Shown: positions 25,671 to 35,141 of the stretch, one piece after another
Numbering within the stretch: the stretch's first letter is position 1
How the letters are laid out: every line of letters starts with the position of its first letter
NCBI GenBank assembly: GCA_934371505.1
Contig: CAKRNW010000001.1
Coordinates: 1-54,392, forward strand
Direction: 5' to 3'
Length of the DNA stretch: 54,392 nt
Source of the DNA: an uncultured Lachnospiraceae bacterium
Lineage (GTDB): Bacteria; Bacillota; Clostridia; Lachnospirales; Lachnospiraceae
Position numbers and translations under genes: made by a program
The notes under the pieces: generated by a model
What the model was told of the DNA's origin: nothing
The model's database searches: none
The model's input: only the letters and a program-made list of their open reading frames with translations

Positions 25671-28600
25671 CTAATTGCTCTGTTCAAAATGTATTTTATG
25701 AACACCACTGGTTACTACGATGTAGGGATTTCCTGTAAGTGCCTCTATGTCCGTCTCATGGATGCCGGTTTCGTCCTGATACCGGGCGGTTACCATCAGT
25801 CTATGCAGAAGCGCCTTGCCCTTTTCCATATTCAGGCGGAGTTCAATCTGGGCTTTTCTTACCATTCTTCCGATTTCCCACCGGTCATTTTCAATGGGAT
25901 TTAAGTAGTCCTCCAGGACACGTTTCAATTCCTGCTGGACTTCAAAGGTATCATCCTCCCGGATAACCCGCACCCATGCCTCCACGGAAATCTCCACGAA
26001 AACAGGCTGTACAATATCCATCTCACTGCCCTCCGCAGTCAGTTCACATTTCTGCTGTAAGTGCTCCTTGAGACGCTGCCGAATGTACAAGAAGGAATGC
26101 TCCCCCTCCTGATAGTCCTGCATGAGAAGTACCAGGGAAATGGCTCCCGGCTCCACACTGCCGTCCTTTTTTCTCCCAACAATCACCTTTGCCTGGGCTA
26201 TCTGTCTGGAAAAATTCAGTGCCTCCCGCTCATAGTCCTGGGCAGAAACCAGACGGTTTCTGGCATGTAACACACTGGTTCCCCGGTGGAGTGCCTCCTC
26301 CAGGGTTTCCATATTCATCCCCCCATATGCCTGGACAGGATTCACCACCTGATCCACAAAAAGCAGTCCCCCCATGGAATCCGTAATCCTTCCAGCGGGA
26401 ATATTTGCCTCTTTTCCGTCACACCGCCGTAAAATTACCTTAAAGGCAATGCCACTGGTGTTCCGGGGAATCTGGACATGGACGCCATCCCCAAAGCAGA
26501 TTCTGCTGTTCATCCGATCCACCACATAATGTCGGTCACCGGGGAGGGAGCAATCGAAGTTATCCACCTCTGTCCATTTCACATAGAATTCCTCAATCTC
26601 TCCCATGAAGGAATACTCCGCTTTGGTTTTTTCCGGTTCTTCGGTGATCATACGTTTCATTTCGCTTTCCGAAAACAGACCGATTTCATTCACCCATAGT
26701 TCCAGGGACAAAATATTTTGGGCATTTAAGGCAAACTGCATATTGGGTCCAAACACATCAATATAGTAGGCTTCCTCCGTCATGGTGTCGATGTTGTCCA
26801 CCTCCACCGCATTTACCTGGATACCCAAAATCACAGGCTGCTTTGCCGGATGCTCCTCTAAATATTTCTTTTCATCTGTAATACGAATCCAGTATGCATC
26901 CTGCCCCTCTAAGGTCTGTTTTGCCATATCGGAGGGTGGCATAAAGAGCAGGGTTCCCGTATGGCTCAGTCCGTCGGTATGATCAGAAATCTTTAATCTG
27001 GAAAAGCCATCCCGCGTAGAATAGGAAAATGTCAGGTTTCCTGTCTGATAGCCCTCCATCTCCTGTATCTGGAACAGCAGGCTGATGGGACCGTCCTCCA
27101 TCTTTTTGTCAAAGCCAAGATACAGTGCCGTATCCTGATAGCTGCTGATGGAAAACAACGGGACTTTGGGGTTCTTCGCCATGGCCGCCGTCAAATCCCG
27201 CTTTCTGCTCCCCTGATAACCATACAGCCGGGAAGGAGTTTCAAACCGTCCCTGATAGCTGTAGGTAATCTTCATATCACGGATGATGGGATAATGATGG
27301 ATGGCAGGCTGGTAAAAGCAATTATCCGCTCTGGTAATCTGCACCCGGATACTCCTTCCTGCAAATCCATCGGACTCTAACGGTCTCCAATCCTCCGGAC
27401 ACAGAAAGGAAACCTCGCAGACACTGGTCTGTGCCCTTGCAAAAATCTGCTGTACCGGGGTCTCTGTTACCAGCCGCCGCCAGCCGGTTCCGTTGTAATA
27501 GGAAAAGGAAATCTCGTCCGCATAGATTTCTGCAGGTGCTCCCTGTACATCCTTTTTGGGTTTTTTCTTAATAACCTTTAGCTCTGCCTCCTTCTGCTGT
27601 ACCGGAATGGATACCATGTGAGTGGCAAAATCCAGTTGAAATTTCAGGCTGATTCTGGCTCCCGGCTTGGAAAAATACTCCTCATGCCCGATATAGAATT
27701 CATCATACAGGGAAAGAATTTCTCCAAAAGGAAGAAAACTCTTTGGTGCAAGTTCTGTTGTCCCGTTCCAGAGAAAATCCGGGGTTTTCTCCACTCCGGA
27801 TGAGGAGAATCCAATCCGGGATACCAGGACACTGGTTTTCGGGATTTGCCCTGGTTCTAACAGCAGCACGGAACACTCCTGTCCCTGTTCTGTCACCTTC
27901 TGACATTCCCCGTCTTTGCGGAAGGCAAGGCGGTTTTCCCCTGCCTGTCTCAGTCCGCTTACCGGTTCAAAGCCCTGCTCTCCATAATAGAAAAGCCGGT
28001 ATTTTCCTGCAGCAATCTCTGATACCAGTTCCGGTGCCCCCTCAATTTCCATTAGGATTTCATTGTCCCGGACATCGAAAAGATGGGGATGGAAAAAAAG
28101 CACACCATATTTTCCATAGTCCTCTCCTTCAAACCGAAACAGGGAAAAGGGGTAACGGGAAAGTCCCGGCTGTTCCTCCTCCGGCATTATCTCCTGTTTC
28201 TTTATATAGCTGATGGGAGGAAATGTCCCCAGAAGGGGAATCACCTTCCCATTTTTCCCAGATGCCATAAACGCACATCTTAACTGGGATTCCGTAATAT
28301 AAAGATTATGGGCAGTCTCGAAAATCAGGTTGGCATCCTCCTCCGGACCTCCCAGCAGTTTCGTCCCCTTTTTCAGCTTGAAGCCGGGAATGGTATCCGG
28401 CGTCAGGTGCATCAGCACATTGCTGTGTGCCGGAAAAGCAGGCTTTAGGGAAATGCCAAGCATATTCATCAGCTCCACATAGTCCCGCTCCAACAGGGTA
28501 TGATACCGGCGGATGTTTTCCTCCATCTCGTCTGCATACAGCAGGGCAATCACCGAACCGATATCAGGATTTTCTGTGGTAAACTGCCACTCCGGTACAT

Positions 28601-28691
28601 AGGCTGCGGCAAGCTCCCTGATTTTCTCAAGGATTTTCTCTTTCTTCTGTTCTGCTGTCACATCATTGCTGGTCGTTTTCCATTGTCTCAT
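25671..28691 (-). CDS. Large baseplate J-like protein (Afp11-like)
   Basis: This 1006-residue protein has the N-terminal helical cap (YVPEWQFTTENPDIGSVIALLY, here split at residues 30-55), a long central beta-rich insertion and a C-terminal J core with GGMNMETLEEALHRGTSVL and RLVSAQDYEREALNFSRQI. This is the pattern of the major wedge protein in CIS baseplates. The ATG at 28691 was chosen; it lies inside the gp25 gene, giving a 29-base overlap, and GAAGAG lies upstream. A longer frame to 28781 has no good ribosome binding site. Confidence 0.88.
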   Translation of the reverse strand: MRQWKTTSNDVTAEQKKEKILEKIRELAAAYVPEWQFTTENPDIGSVIALLYADEMEENIRRYHTLLERDYVELMNMLGISLKPAFPAHSNVLMHLTPDTIPGFKLKKGTKLLGGPEEDANLIFETAHNLYITESQLRCAFMASGKNGKVIPLLGTFPPISYIKKQEIMPEEEQPGLSRYPFSLFRFEGEDYGKYGVLFFHPHLFDVRDNEILMEIEGAPELVSEIAAGKYRLFYYGEQGFEPVSGLRQAGENRLAFRKDGECQKVTEQGQECSVLLLEPGQIPKTSVLVSRIGFSSSGVEKTPDFLWNGTTELAPKSFLPFGEILSLYDEFYIGHEEYFSKPGARISLKFQLDFATHMVSIPVQQKEAELKVIKKKPKKDVQGAPAEIYADEISFSYYNGTGWRRLVTETPVQQIFARAQTSVCEVSFLCPEDWRPLESDGFAGRSIRVQITRADNCFYQPAIHHYPIIRDMKITYSYQGRFETPSRLYGYQGSRKRDLTAAMAKNPKVPLFSISSYQDTALYLGFDKKMEDGPISLLFQIQEMEGYQTGNLTFSYSTRDGFSRLKISDHTDGLSHTGTLLFMPPSDMAKQTLEGQDAYWIRITDEKKYLEEHPAKQPVILGIQVNAVEVDNIDTMTEEAYYIDVFGPNMQFALNAQNILSLELWVNEIGLFSESEMKRMITEEPEKTKAEYSFMGEIEEFYVKWTEVDNFDCSLPGDRHYVVDRMNSRICFGDGVHVQIPRNTSGIAFKVILRRCDGKEANIPAGRITDSMGGLLFVDQVVNPVQAYGGMNMETLEEALHRGTSVLHARNRLVSAQDYEREALNFSRQIAQAKVIVGRKKDGSVEPGAISLVLLMQDYQEGEHSFLYIRQRLKEHLQQKCELTAEGSEMDIVQPVFVEISVEAWVRVIREDDTFEVQQELKRVLEDYLNPIENDRWEIGRMVRKAQIELRLNMEKGKALLHRLMVTARYQDETGIHETDIEALTGNPYIVVTSGVHKIHFEQSN

Positions 28692-29106
28692 AGGCTTTAC
28701 TCTCTTCTTCCGGTTCTTCTCCCAGATAGAACGGGAAAACCATGTTTTCCCTGACATTTTCCCCTCTGACGGTGTAATCAATATTCACAAACAGACAGCC
28801 GGGTTTGCTGTCCTGATCCATATTCACATTCACCTGCTCCACCCGCGGCTCATTGGTCATAATATCCGATGCAATCTCATTTGCCATGAGGTTTAACATG
28901 GTGCTGTCCATCTGTGCAAACACATAACTCATCACATTACTGCCAAATTCCGGGCGCATGAAACGCTCCGTCTTCTGGGTCATCAGAATGAGATACACAC
29001 TTTCCCGAATACTTTCCTTTCCCGATACACAGGTAAACCGCCCTGTGGTGGGATTGATTTGTGGAGGGAACTTCATCCCTGTTCCCAGGAATTTTTCATC
29101 TTCCAT
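28663..29106 (-). CDS. gp25-like baseplate wedge protein
   Basis: This 147-residue protein has the gp25/GPW lysozyme-like fold signature: GKESIRESVYLILMTQKTER, then FMRPEFGSNVMSYVF, and the C-terminal YTVRGENVRENMVFPFYL strand. gp25 proteins initiate the sheath at the baseplate through a conserved EPR-like core; here RPEFGS serves that part. The ATG at 29106 was chosen because GGAAGGAAG sits just upstream; a frame start at 29193 would overlap the intergenic region with no signal. The C-terminal tail is acidic and overlaps the following baseplate gene. Confidence 0.9.
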   Translation of the reverse strand: MEDEKFLGTGMKFPPQINPTTGRFTCVSGKESIRESVYLILMTQKTERFMRPEFGSNVMSYVFAQMDSTMLNLMANEIASDIMTNEPRVEQVNVNMDQDSKPGCLFVNIDYTVRGENVRENMVFPFYLGEEPEEESKAYETMENDQQ

Positions 29107-29149
29107 TTTATTCTTCCTTCCCTTTATCCAATACCTGCAAACTTTCCTG

Positions 29150-29968
29150 CTATCCGATTTTAATCGGCGCACCGCCGATGCTGGTGGTTCCACTGCTGGA
29201 TGCCTTTAACATGGAGGATGCCTCCATGGAAACTGTTCCGCCGGACAGTCCCAGCTTGCCGTTGGTCTCAATCTGGCTGCCGTCAGTCGCCTCCACCTTA
29301 AACTTGCCACATTTGATGCTGACGGTACCGCTGTCTGCGTTCATGATGACCTGGATGTTATCCCCCACCGACAGGGTGAGTTTTTTCTCCGTTTTCACAT
29401 CGATTCTTCCACTGTCATCCTCGGTTTTTATGGAAATCTGGTTTTTGCCATCCTTGTCTCCCACCAGAATCTGTTTCTTCTCATTGTCCAGAATTACCCG
29501 GTGCGCCTGCCCCGGTGTGTAAATGGAAATCTTATCCTTGGCACCATCCTCCTCCTCGCAGTCCTCGAACTGGATGGTATTGCCATTCTTCGTCACAATC
29601 TTTTTGTACTGGTTCTTTTCCTGTACCGCCTTGGTGAGAAAAGGATTGCTGTCCTTGGGCACACAGCCAATGACATAGGGCTTTTCAATATTGCCATGCT
29701 CAAATGCCAAAAGCACCTGGTCTCCCACCTCCGGCAAGAAGTAATGTCCCCATTTTTTTCCGCTGGAGGGCATCGCCAGCCTCGCCCATTGCAGCTCATT
29801 CGCCTCATCGTCCCGCACCGGCACCTGGACACAAATCCGTCCCGGCATGCTCTGGTCGTAATTTTTCGCCACAATGCCCACCACCACACCCAATATGCGG
29901 TTATCTCCTGTCTCAGATTTCGTCACCTGTTTCGCGGCGATTTCATCCATAATGTCATACAGACCCAT
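29150..29968 (-). CDS. gp5/VgrG-like central spike protein
   Basis: This 272-residue protein has an OB-fold at residues 22-105 (GVVVGIVAKNYDQSMPGRICVQVPV ... WARLAMPSS ... LPEVGDQVLLAFEHGN), as in gp5, phage V and VgrG spikes. The C-terminal 150 residues are short repeated beta strands (KISIYT, RVILDN, QISIKT, RIDVKT, KLTLSV) that should wind into a trimeric needle. There is no lysozyme domain. The PAAR-like tip (40079) would cap it. The hub part found fused to VgrG in T6SS is encoded by the neighbouring upstream gene. Confidence 0.9.
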   Translation of the reverse strand: MGLYDIMDEIAAKQVTKSETGDNRILGVVVGIVAKNYDQSMPGRICVQVPVRDDEANELQWARLAMPSSGKKWGHYFLPEVGDQVLLAFEHGNIEKPYVIGCVPKDSNPFLTKAVQEKNQYKKIVTKNGNTIQFEDCEEEDGAKDKISIYTPGQAHRVILDNEKKQILVGDKDGKNQISIKTEDDSGRIDVKTEKKLTLSVGDNIQVIMNADSGTVSIKCGKFKVEATDGSQIETNGKLGLSGGTVSMEASSMLKASSSGTTSIGGAPIKIG

Positions 29969-29985
29969 GCTTTTCTCCTGTCGCT

Positions 29986-31188
29986 TTATAGTAAACCACC
30001 AATTGCACCACCAATTGCATTTCCCGGGTTTCCACCTAAACCGGCGGAAATTCCTGTAACTCTGGTGTCGTAATTGCCATTCTTGGTCAGAATATGGCGA
30101 ACCCGCTGGATGTAAAAAGTATTTTCTGCAGGTTCTCCCAATCCGGTCAGGCTGATAAAATGTCCCGGCTGCAGTTCCGGCAGTCCCACCAGCTCACATT
30201 CCAAAGTGCCATACCGGTAAGACATGGTTTCCACCAGAGATTTCACCCTGTCCTCCGCTTCCTCTTTGGAGGTGATGGTGGAATCAATGTAAACCTTCTG
30301 GCTGTTTTTTAATAAAGGTTTCGCCTTGTTGCCATTGGAAATCTTGTTGGAAACCTTCTGGTTGGCAGAAATAAGCTTTGCTTTGGACACGTCCATGCCT
30401 CGCACCACCACCTTTTCCACCAGTCCCGTCAGGTCATAAGAGACATCAAAGCTGTGCATCCCCGTTGCTGGTCCGATTTCCATCAGAATGGAGGTGTCGG
30501 ACTTTGCCTTTCGGAAATAGACCTGCCCACATTCTGTGAAAAATTCAAAGTTGTGCTTTTTCGCCGCCTTTACCACAAATTCATAGTCACTCTCCGCCAC
30601 CATCTCGATGGTCTTATCACTGACCGCCGTTGTTCCGCCATTCACCGCCCGAAGCTTATCCGGTGTGGCATCAACGTGGACACCCTTAATCACTTTTTCC
30701 CCCTGCTGTCCCAGTTTCTCATAAGCGGTTTTGTCCAGAATTTCCTGCACTGCATCAGCATAGTTTCTGGCCTTGAGCTGTGCGGAGTAGCTGCCTGCCA
30801 TCATCACGCCCTTGATATCCATGGCAGTCACCCGGATGCAGGGAACATCCTGCTTTTCAAACAGATAATTGATGCGGGTGATGACTCCCACAAACACACA
30901 CCGCGCCTCCCCGGAATAGCCCAGATAAATCTCCACCCGGTAACCCAGCTGCACCTTGACCTTTTTGGCTGGAAAGTCAAAGGTTCCCGCCTCCTCATCG
31001 TAGACATCATAGATGCAGAATTCTGCAATGGACGCCTCGAAACCGCTGGTCAAATCAATCTGGATATCCGAAACGGGATAACCCTTCTCCCTGTCTGCCA
31101 GGGAATCTCCATTAATCTTAATCACGGCAACCGGATGCTGGAACTGGGTATACTGTTTTTTTAGTGTGTCAAATTCATACGTTGCCAT
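29986..31188 (-). CDS. gp27-like hub protein (phage D / VgrG N-terminal type)
   Basis: This 400-residue protein matches the tail hub family: VKVQLGYRVEIYLGYSGE (residues 80-97), VFVGVITRINYLF, ESDYEFVVKAAKKHNFEFF and CGQVYFRKAK are the typical gpD/gp27 signatures. The C-terminus ends in a Gly-rich tail. It should form the trimeric ring between the tube and the spike. It lies 17 bases upstream of the spike gene. In many CIS the two parts are fused as one VgrG/Afp8 protein; here they are separate as in phages. Confidence 0.88.
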   Translation of the reverse strand: MATYEFDTLKKQYTQFQHPVAVIKINGDSLADREKGYPVSDIQIDLTSGFEASIAEFCIYDVYDEEAGTFDFPAKKVKVQLGYRVEIYLGYSGEARCVFVGVITRINYLFEKQDVPCIRVTAMDIKGVMMAGSYSAQLKARNYADAVQEILDKTAYEKLGQQGEKVIKGVHVDATPDKLRAVNGGTTAVSDKTIEMVAESDYEFVVKAAKKHNFEFFTECGQVYFRKAKSDTSILMEIGPATGMHSFDVSYDLTGLVEKVVVRGMDVSKAKLISANQKVSNKISNGNKAKPLLKNSQKVYIDSTITSKEEAEDRVKSLVETMSYRYGTLECELVGLPELQPGHFISLTGLGEPAENTFYIQRVRHILTKNGNYDTRVTGISAGLGGNPGNAIGGAIGGLL

Positions 31189-31197
31189 CTGCTTCTC

Positions 31198-32058
31198 CTA
31201 GCTTAAATTAAGGAAGTTTCCATTCAGGGGATTTGTCCTCTGGTTTGCCTGAAACATTGCCTGGAAAGCCTTCTCCCAGTTTTCCTCTGTCTTGTAGGGT
31301 TTTTCTCCATTCACTGCCTGATCCTGGCGTATCTGGATAGTTACCTTGGCGCGGATTGGTGCTCCCGTCTTGTTGAACATGGTGTACTGCACATTCACTC
31401 CCACCAGTTCTCCCCAGAAAATCATTTTATTCCAGGCAAAGCCCACCATTCTGGTGAAACTCTGTACCATCGCCGCCACGAACAGCTCCGTGGTATCCCG
31501 GATGGAATAACTCTTTCCCTGTAAAGCTGCAACGCCCTGCTCAATCCTTTGTGTCAGCCCTCCCACCGAAGTGGCATCACTCAGGACTGACATTTCCCCA
31601 TCCATCATAAAAGCGTCTTTATTGTTGGTATCATCGAAAATCAGTTCCATGCTCATGGTGGTTTCTGAAGGGGTATCAAACTGCTGGAACTGGTTTTCTC
31701 CGGCACCGCCCACACTTTCCCGGCGGATTTCTCCGCCCATTCCCTGAAAGGAAATGCTGGAAGGGTTAAACTGTACCTGCACCGGGATGTAATCTGCGAG
31801 GTTCGCCACTGCGGTCAGGGTGGAATCCACCGACAGTCCATTCAGACCGGAGCCGGAAATTCCCAGGTTTCTTCCCTTTTTATCACTCACCCCGGTCTGT
31901 AAAAGCTGGGCGGCGCCCTCCAGTCCGAAGTTGCCGGAGCTGTCCGCTTTTCTGGTGGGGTTTAAATCCGGCTGGTGCATCAGTATGTATGCTTTATTTA
32001 TATTTCCTGTCAAACCGGAAGTCAGTCCGTTTCCGATGGTGTTTGCTCCAAATGCCAT
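31198..32058 (-). CDS. CIS tube/baseplate adaptor, Cis7/Afp7-like, copy B
   Basis: This 286-residue protein contains the Cis7/Afp7 family pattern: a Gly-rich start, VQVQFNPSSISFQGMGG near residue 95, TMSMELIFDDTNNKDAFM and FFWG-type FWGELVGVNVQYTMFNKTGAPIRAKV near the C-terminus. Family members link the inner tube to the hub. No C-terminal LysM domain is present. It is a paralogue of the gene just upstream (32074-33015), with the same PFNPS/QFNPS and TMFN-x-x-G-x-PIRA motifs. AGGAG precedes the ATG. Confidence 0.8.
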   Translation of the reverse strand: MAFGANTIGNGLTSGLTGNINKAYILMHQPDLNPTRKADSSGNFGLEGAAQLLQTGVSDKKGRNLGISGSGLNGLSVDSTLTAVANLADYIPVQVQFNPSSISFQGMGGEIRRESVGGAGENQFQQFDTPSETTMSMELIFDDTNNKDAFMMDGEMSVLSDATSVGGLTQRIEQGVAALQGKSYSIRDTTELFVAAMVQSFTRMVGFAWNKMIFWGELVGVNVQYTMFNKTGAPIRAKVTIQIRQDQAVNGEKPYKTEENWEKAFQAMFQANQRTNPLNGNFLNLS

Positions 32059-32073
32059 GTCTGCTCCTGCCCT

Positions 32074-33015
32074 TTACAAGTTGATTAAATTGGTATACTG
32101 GCTCTTGATATTTCCTGTGGTCATAGAAGTGAGATTTCCGTTCTCATCCTTTCTGCCCTGTTTATTCAGGATATCTTCGTAGCGATTTTTCCAGTAATCT
32201 AAGTAGCTTGCCCCGTCAAAGCTGTTCTGGGGTGCGCTTGCCATCAACATTCCAATCTGTATCTCTGCCCGTATGGGATTACCCTGGGTGTTAAACATGG
32301 TATATTGTCCCGAAACCGCATTGAGCACACCGGTATACCGGAGATTTCCCCATTGAAAGATCATGTTTCTGTGAGCTTCATCCCGGAGGGCTGCCAGAAA
32401 GCCTTCCACCTGTGCCCGAACCGTATATTCTTTTCCGCTGACTGCGGTTACTGTATTCTTCACAAGATTGGTTGCCCCGATGGTAAACCGTTCCTCCATA
32501 AAGGCGTCGGCGTTGTTGGTGGCATCAAAGACCAGGGTGAAATTCACGGTAATATAAGGGTCGAGGGCACGGTACTCAATCCGCCCTGCCTGGTTGGTTC
32601 CCACGGTTCCGTAGTTACTGATTGGCGCCCGTCCTCCACCTCTTGCAATAATCTGGAGAGTGGAGGGATTGAAGGGTACCGTGAATTTCTTTCCACTGAT
32701 TTTTCCGCTGTCCAGGGCTGCCAGCAGATTGTCGGTTCCCGCCCCCACGCTTTCCAGATTGTGGGTAATGAGACTGGTATTGGCAGCCGCTTTGGAAATA
32801 TTTTTGATGCCGTTATTCTGCATGTTAAAGGAATGGATGTAGGTTCCTGTCCGCTTTGCGCCAAGGGCAGCCCCAAAGGCACCCACTGCGTCTCCGTCTT
32901 TTAAGTTAATGTCGGAGGGCACGGAATCCGGAAACACCAGAACTGCCTTTGCGATATTTCCTGTTATACCCTTTGCATCACTTTTGACGGATTGTCCCAG
33001 ACCGCTCCAGTCCAT
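32074..33015 (-). CDS. CIS tube/baseplate adaptor, Cis7/Afp7-like, copy A
   Basis: This 313-residue protein shares with its neighbour the core VPFNPSTLQIIARGGG, VNFTLVFDATNNADAFM and FQWGNLRYTGVLNAV followed by SGQYTMFNTQGNPIRAEI. It therefore also belongs to the Cis7/Afp7-type adaptor family. The ATG at 33015 was chosen because AGGAGG lies 8 bases upstream, whereas an in-frame GTG 9 bases earlier would be too close to it. No LysM domain is present. Two adjacent paralogues suggest a stacked or heteromeric adaptor ring. Confidence 0.8.
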   Translation of the reverse strand: MDWSGLGQSVKSDAKGITGNIAKAVLVFPDSVPSDINLKDGDAVGAFGAALGAKRTGTYIHSFNMQNNGIKNISKAAANTSLITHNLESVGAGTDNLLAALDSGKISGKKFTVPFNPSTLQIIARGGGRAPISNYGTVGTNQAGRIEYRALDPYITVNFTLVFDATNNADAFMEERFTIGATNLVKNTVTAVSGKEYTVRAQVEGFLAALRDEAHRNMIFQWGNLRYTGVLNAVSGQYTMFNTQGNPIRAEIQIGMLMASAPQNSFDGASYLDYWKNRYEDILNKQGRKDENGNLTSMTTGNIKSQYTNLINL

Positions 33016-33032
33016 TGCCCTCACCTCCTATT

Positions 33033-35099
33033 CTAAAGTCCACGTCTTCTGCGTTCCGTGTCCATTCGTTTTTCCAGTTTTCCATAGACCTGCTCGGAAA
33101 TGTCTCCCAGCTGGCGCTGTACCTTCTCGTCAATGAGACGAACCAGTTCTTCATTCTGTCTGGTCTGAAACTCGTTGACTCTGTGGTTAATGACTTCCTG
33201 GGTGGTATTTCTCTCGATAGTCTGCTGGATGGTCTGCTGGTTTTCCACCCGTGTGGTTCTCTGCAGTCCCCTGATTTCCTCCAGCACTTCTTCCTCCAGA
33301 TTCGTCTCCTGCTCCCGGTGGAGCAGCTCCACCCGTTCCACGTTTCTCTTGGTGGTCTGCTGTACCTGCCGCACCTGTTCCGGCAGATATTCTTTTAATA
33401 ATTCCCGTGTCTGGATGTCATGAACCGTCTCCTGGGAACGTTCTTCGGTGCGATGAACCAGTTCTGTCTGGTTCTCCAGATCCTGGAACTGGATATCACG
33501 AACCAGCATCCCTGCGGCATCCGGCACCACCTGACCGGAAGCGGTGACAAGTTCAGGGGTTTTCTGGTATTTTTCCAGTGTCTCCAGAATTCTCACTGTC
33601 CGCTCTCCAAACACTCTGGTCAGTTCCTCATGGATGGTTTCTCTCTGCTGTTCCTCATGGGTCTGGGTTTCCAGATATTCCATCAGCACTTCCCTGGGCT
33701 GGGTCAGCGCCCGCAGTCCGTCTTTTCTTGCTGCCTCCCGGTTGATTCTGGGAACCTCCCGGTTTTCTGCCGGTCTTTCTATGATTTGCTGTAAAAGCTG
33801 GCTGTTCTGGATGTTGTTCTGGTTAATCTGTTCCAGCTGCTGCTTTAACAGGATTTCCTGCCGGGTAATAGTCTGTATCTGCTGTCCGTGGGGCTGGGAC
33901 TGCTCCCGCCGTTCTTCACCGGAGGTCTGCTGACGATTCTGGAAATCCGGCTTTACTTCCTCCTCGTCCCCCTCCTGGACAATATAATTTAACTCTGCCC
34001 CCGGAGGGTTAATTTCCGTGGAATACCGGGTAATATTGTTTTCCTGTTCCGTAAAGAACTGCTGGATTGCCTGGATTTCCTTTTTCTGATACTGCTGTAC
34101 CGTCCGGGTATAACTATCTGCATCCTTTTTGCTTAAGGTATGCTGTTCGTGGTAGGCGTCAAAACGCTGGTAGGTATTTTCCGCCGCCTGGTACACTGCC
34201 CCTGCAAGCTGATACCACACGTTATCCTGCCGTAACAATTCCTCGGTGCGGATGGCGTACATCTGATGCAGGGCGTTCAACAATACTGCCTGTACCATCT
34301 GGCTCACCACCTGGTCGTGACTTTCCTCCACCTGGATTTCATCCCCCATCTCGTAGGTGTTGAGATAGTGATAAACAAGAGGCTGTTCCTCTGTGGTGGT
34401 ATAGTTTTTCAGTTTATTTAAAAGAATCTGCTGGGCGGTGATGGACTGCTCGCTAATCTGCATCTCCGTTCCCCCGATAAAGCTGGACTGTTGGAAGGAA
34501 TTGGAAATATAATTCCGCAGTTCCTGATAAATCACACCGGTCTGGAGGCGGTTCATAATCTCCTGCTGCAACCAGAAAACAGGACTTTCCGTTGTTTCTG
34601 CCTCTGTCTCTGATGGCTTTTCCTGCTTTGCCTGTTCCTGACGGAATTCCAAAAGCTGGGAAAGTGCCTCACTCTGTGACCAGTACAAGTCCGTAAGCTG
34701 GGTGGTATTTTTTATTTCCTCCTTGACATTCTGCACCTGGCGGATAAACTCCCGCACATCGGTCACACCGATTTTCTTTAAGATGGAGGTGATAAACACC
34801 TCATCCTGGTAGGTCATGTGATAGGTATCCGATACCAGAATCCGGTTCAGCACGTTGTTGATGACATCCATTTTCAGGGTGCGGTTTTCCACGTTGTTCT
34901 GGTTGTTCACCAGGGAGGTCATGCCCCCTTCTGCCAGATAAATTTCCGGCGGTCCGGAGAGAAAATGCAGCATGTCCTCCGGCTCCAGCCGTGCTCCCAG
35001 TATCTTGTAATTGCCGCTAATGCGCTCTGTAAAATTATCATGAAGCTGCAGCATCGAGGGATTGACGGTAAGCTCTATCGGTGTATGTATGGTCAGCAT
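33033..35099 (-). CDS. Gln/Glu-rich coiled-coil protein, tape-measure candidate
   Basis: This 688-residue protein has a structured N-terminus (residues 1-150), a central helical part and a strongly Gln/Glu/Arg-rich coiled coil (residues 370-688) with many QQ and EE pairs. No membrane helix or signal peptide is seen. It lies between the tube-like protein and the Cis7-like genes, where tape-measure-like genes can occur. No other cytoplasmic CIS gene here fits a tape measure, so this is the best candidate, but tape measures vary too much for a sequence-only call. GGAGGG precedes the ATG. Confidence 0.55.
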   Translation of the reverse strand: MLTIHTPIELTVNPSMLQLHDNFTERISGNYKILGARLEPEDMLHFLSGPPEIYLAEGGMTSLVNNQNNVENRTLKMDVINNVLNRILVSDTYHMTYQDEVFITSILKKIGVTDVREFIRQVQNVKEEIKNTTQLTDLYWSQSEALSQLLEFRQEQAKQEKPSETEAETTESPVFWLQQEIMNRLQTGVIYQELRNYISNSFQQSSFIGGTEMQISEQSITAQQILLNKLKNYTTTEEQPLVYHYLNTYEMGDEIQVEESHDQVVSQMVQAVLLNALHQMYAIRTEELLRQDNVWYQLAGAVYQAAENTYQRFDAYHEQHTLSKKDADSYTRTVQQYQKKEIQAIQQFFTEQENNITRYSTEINPPGAELNYIVQEGDEEEVKPDFQNRQQTSGEERREQSQPHGQQIQTITRQEILLKQQLEQINQNNIQNSQLLQQIIERPAENREVPRINREAARKDGLRALTQPREVLMEYLETQTHEEQQRETIHEELTRVFGERTVRILETLEKYQKTPELVTASGQVVPDAAGMLVRDIQFQDLENQTELVHRTEERSQETVHDIQTRELLKEYLPEQVRQVQQTTKRNVERVELLHREQETNLEEEVLEEIRGLQRTTRVENQQTIQQTIERNTTQEVINHRVNEFQTRQNEELVRLIDEKVQRQLGDISEQVYGKLEKRMDTERRRRGL

Positions 35100-35141
35100 G
35101 TCGATTCCCTCCTTCCTCCAGCTTGTACTGCTGCTTTCTTA

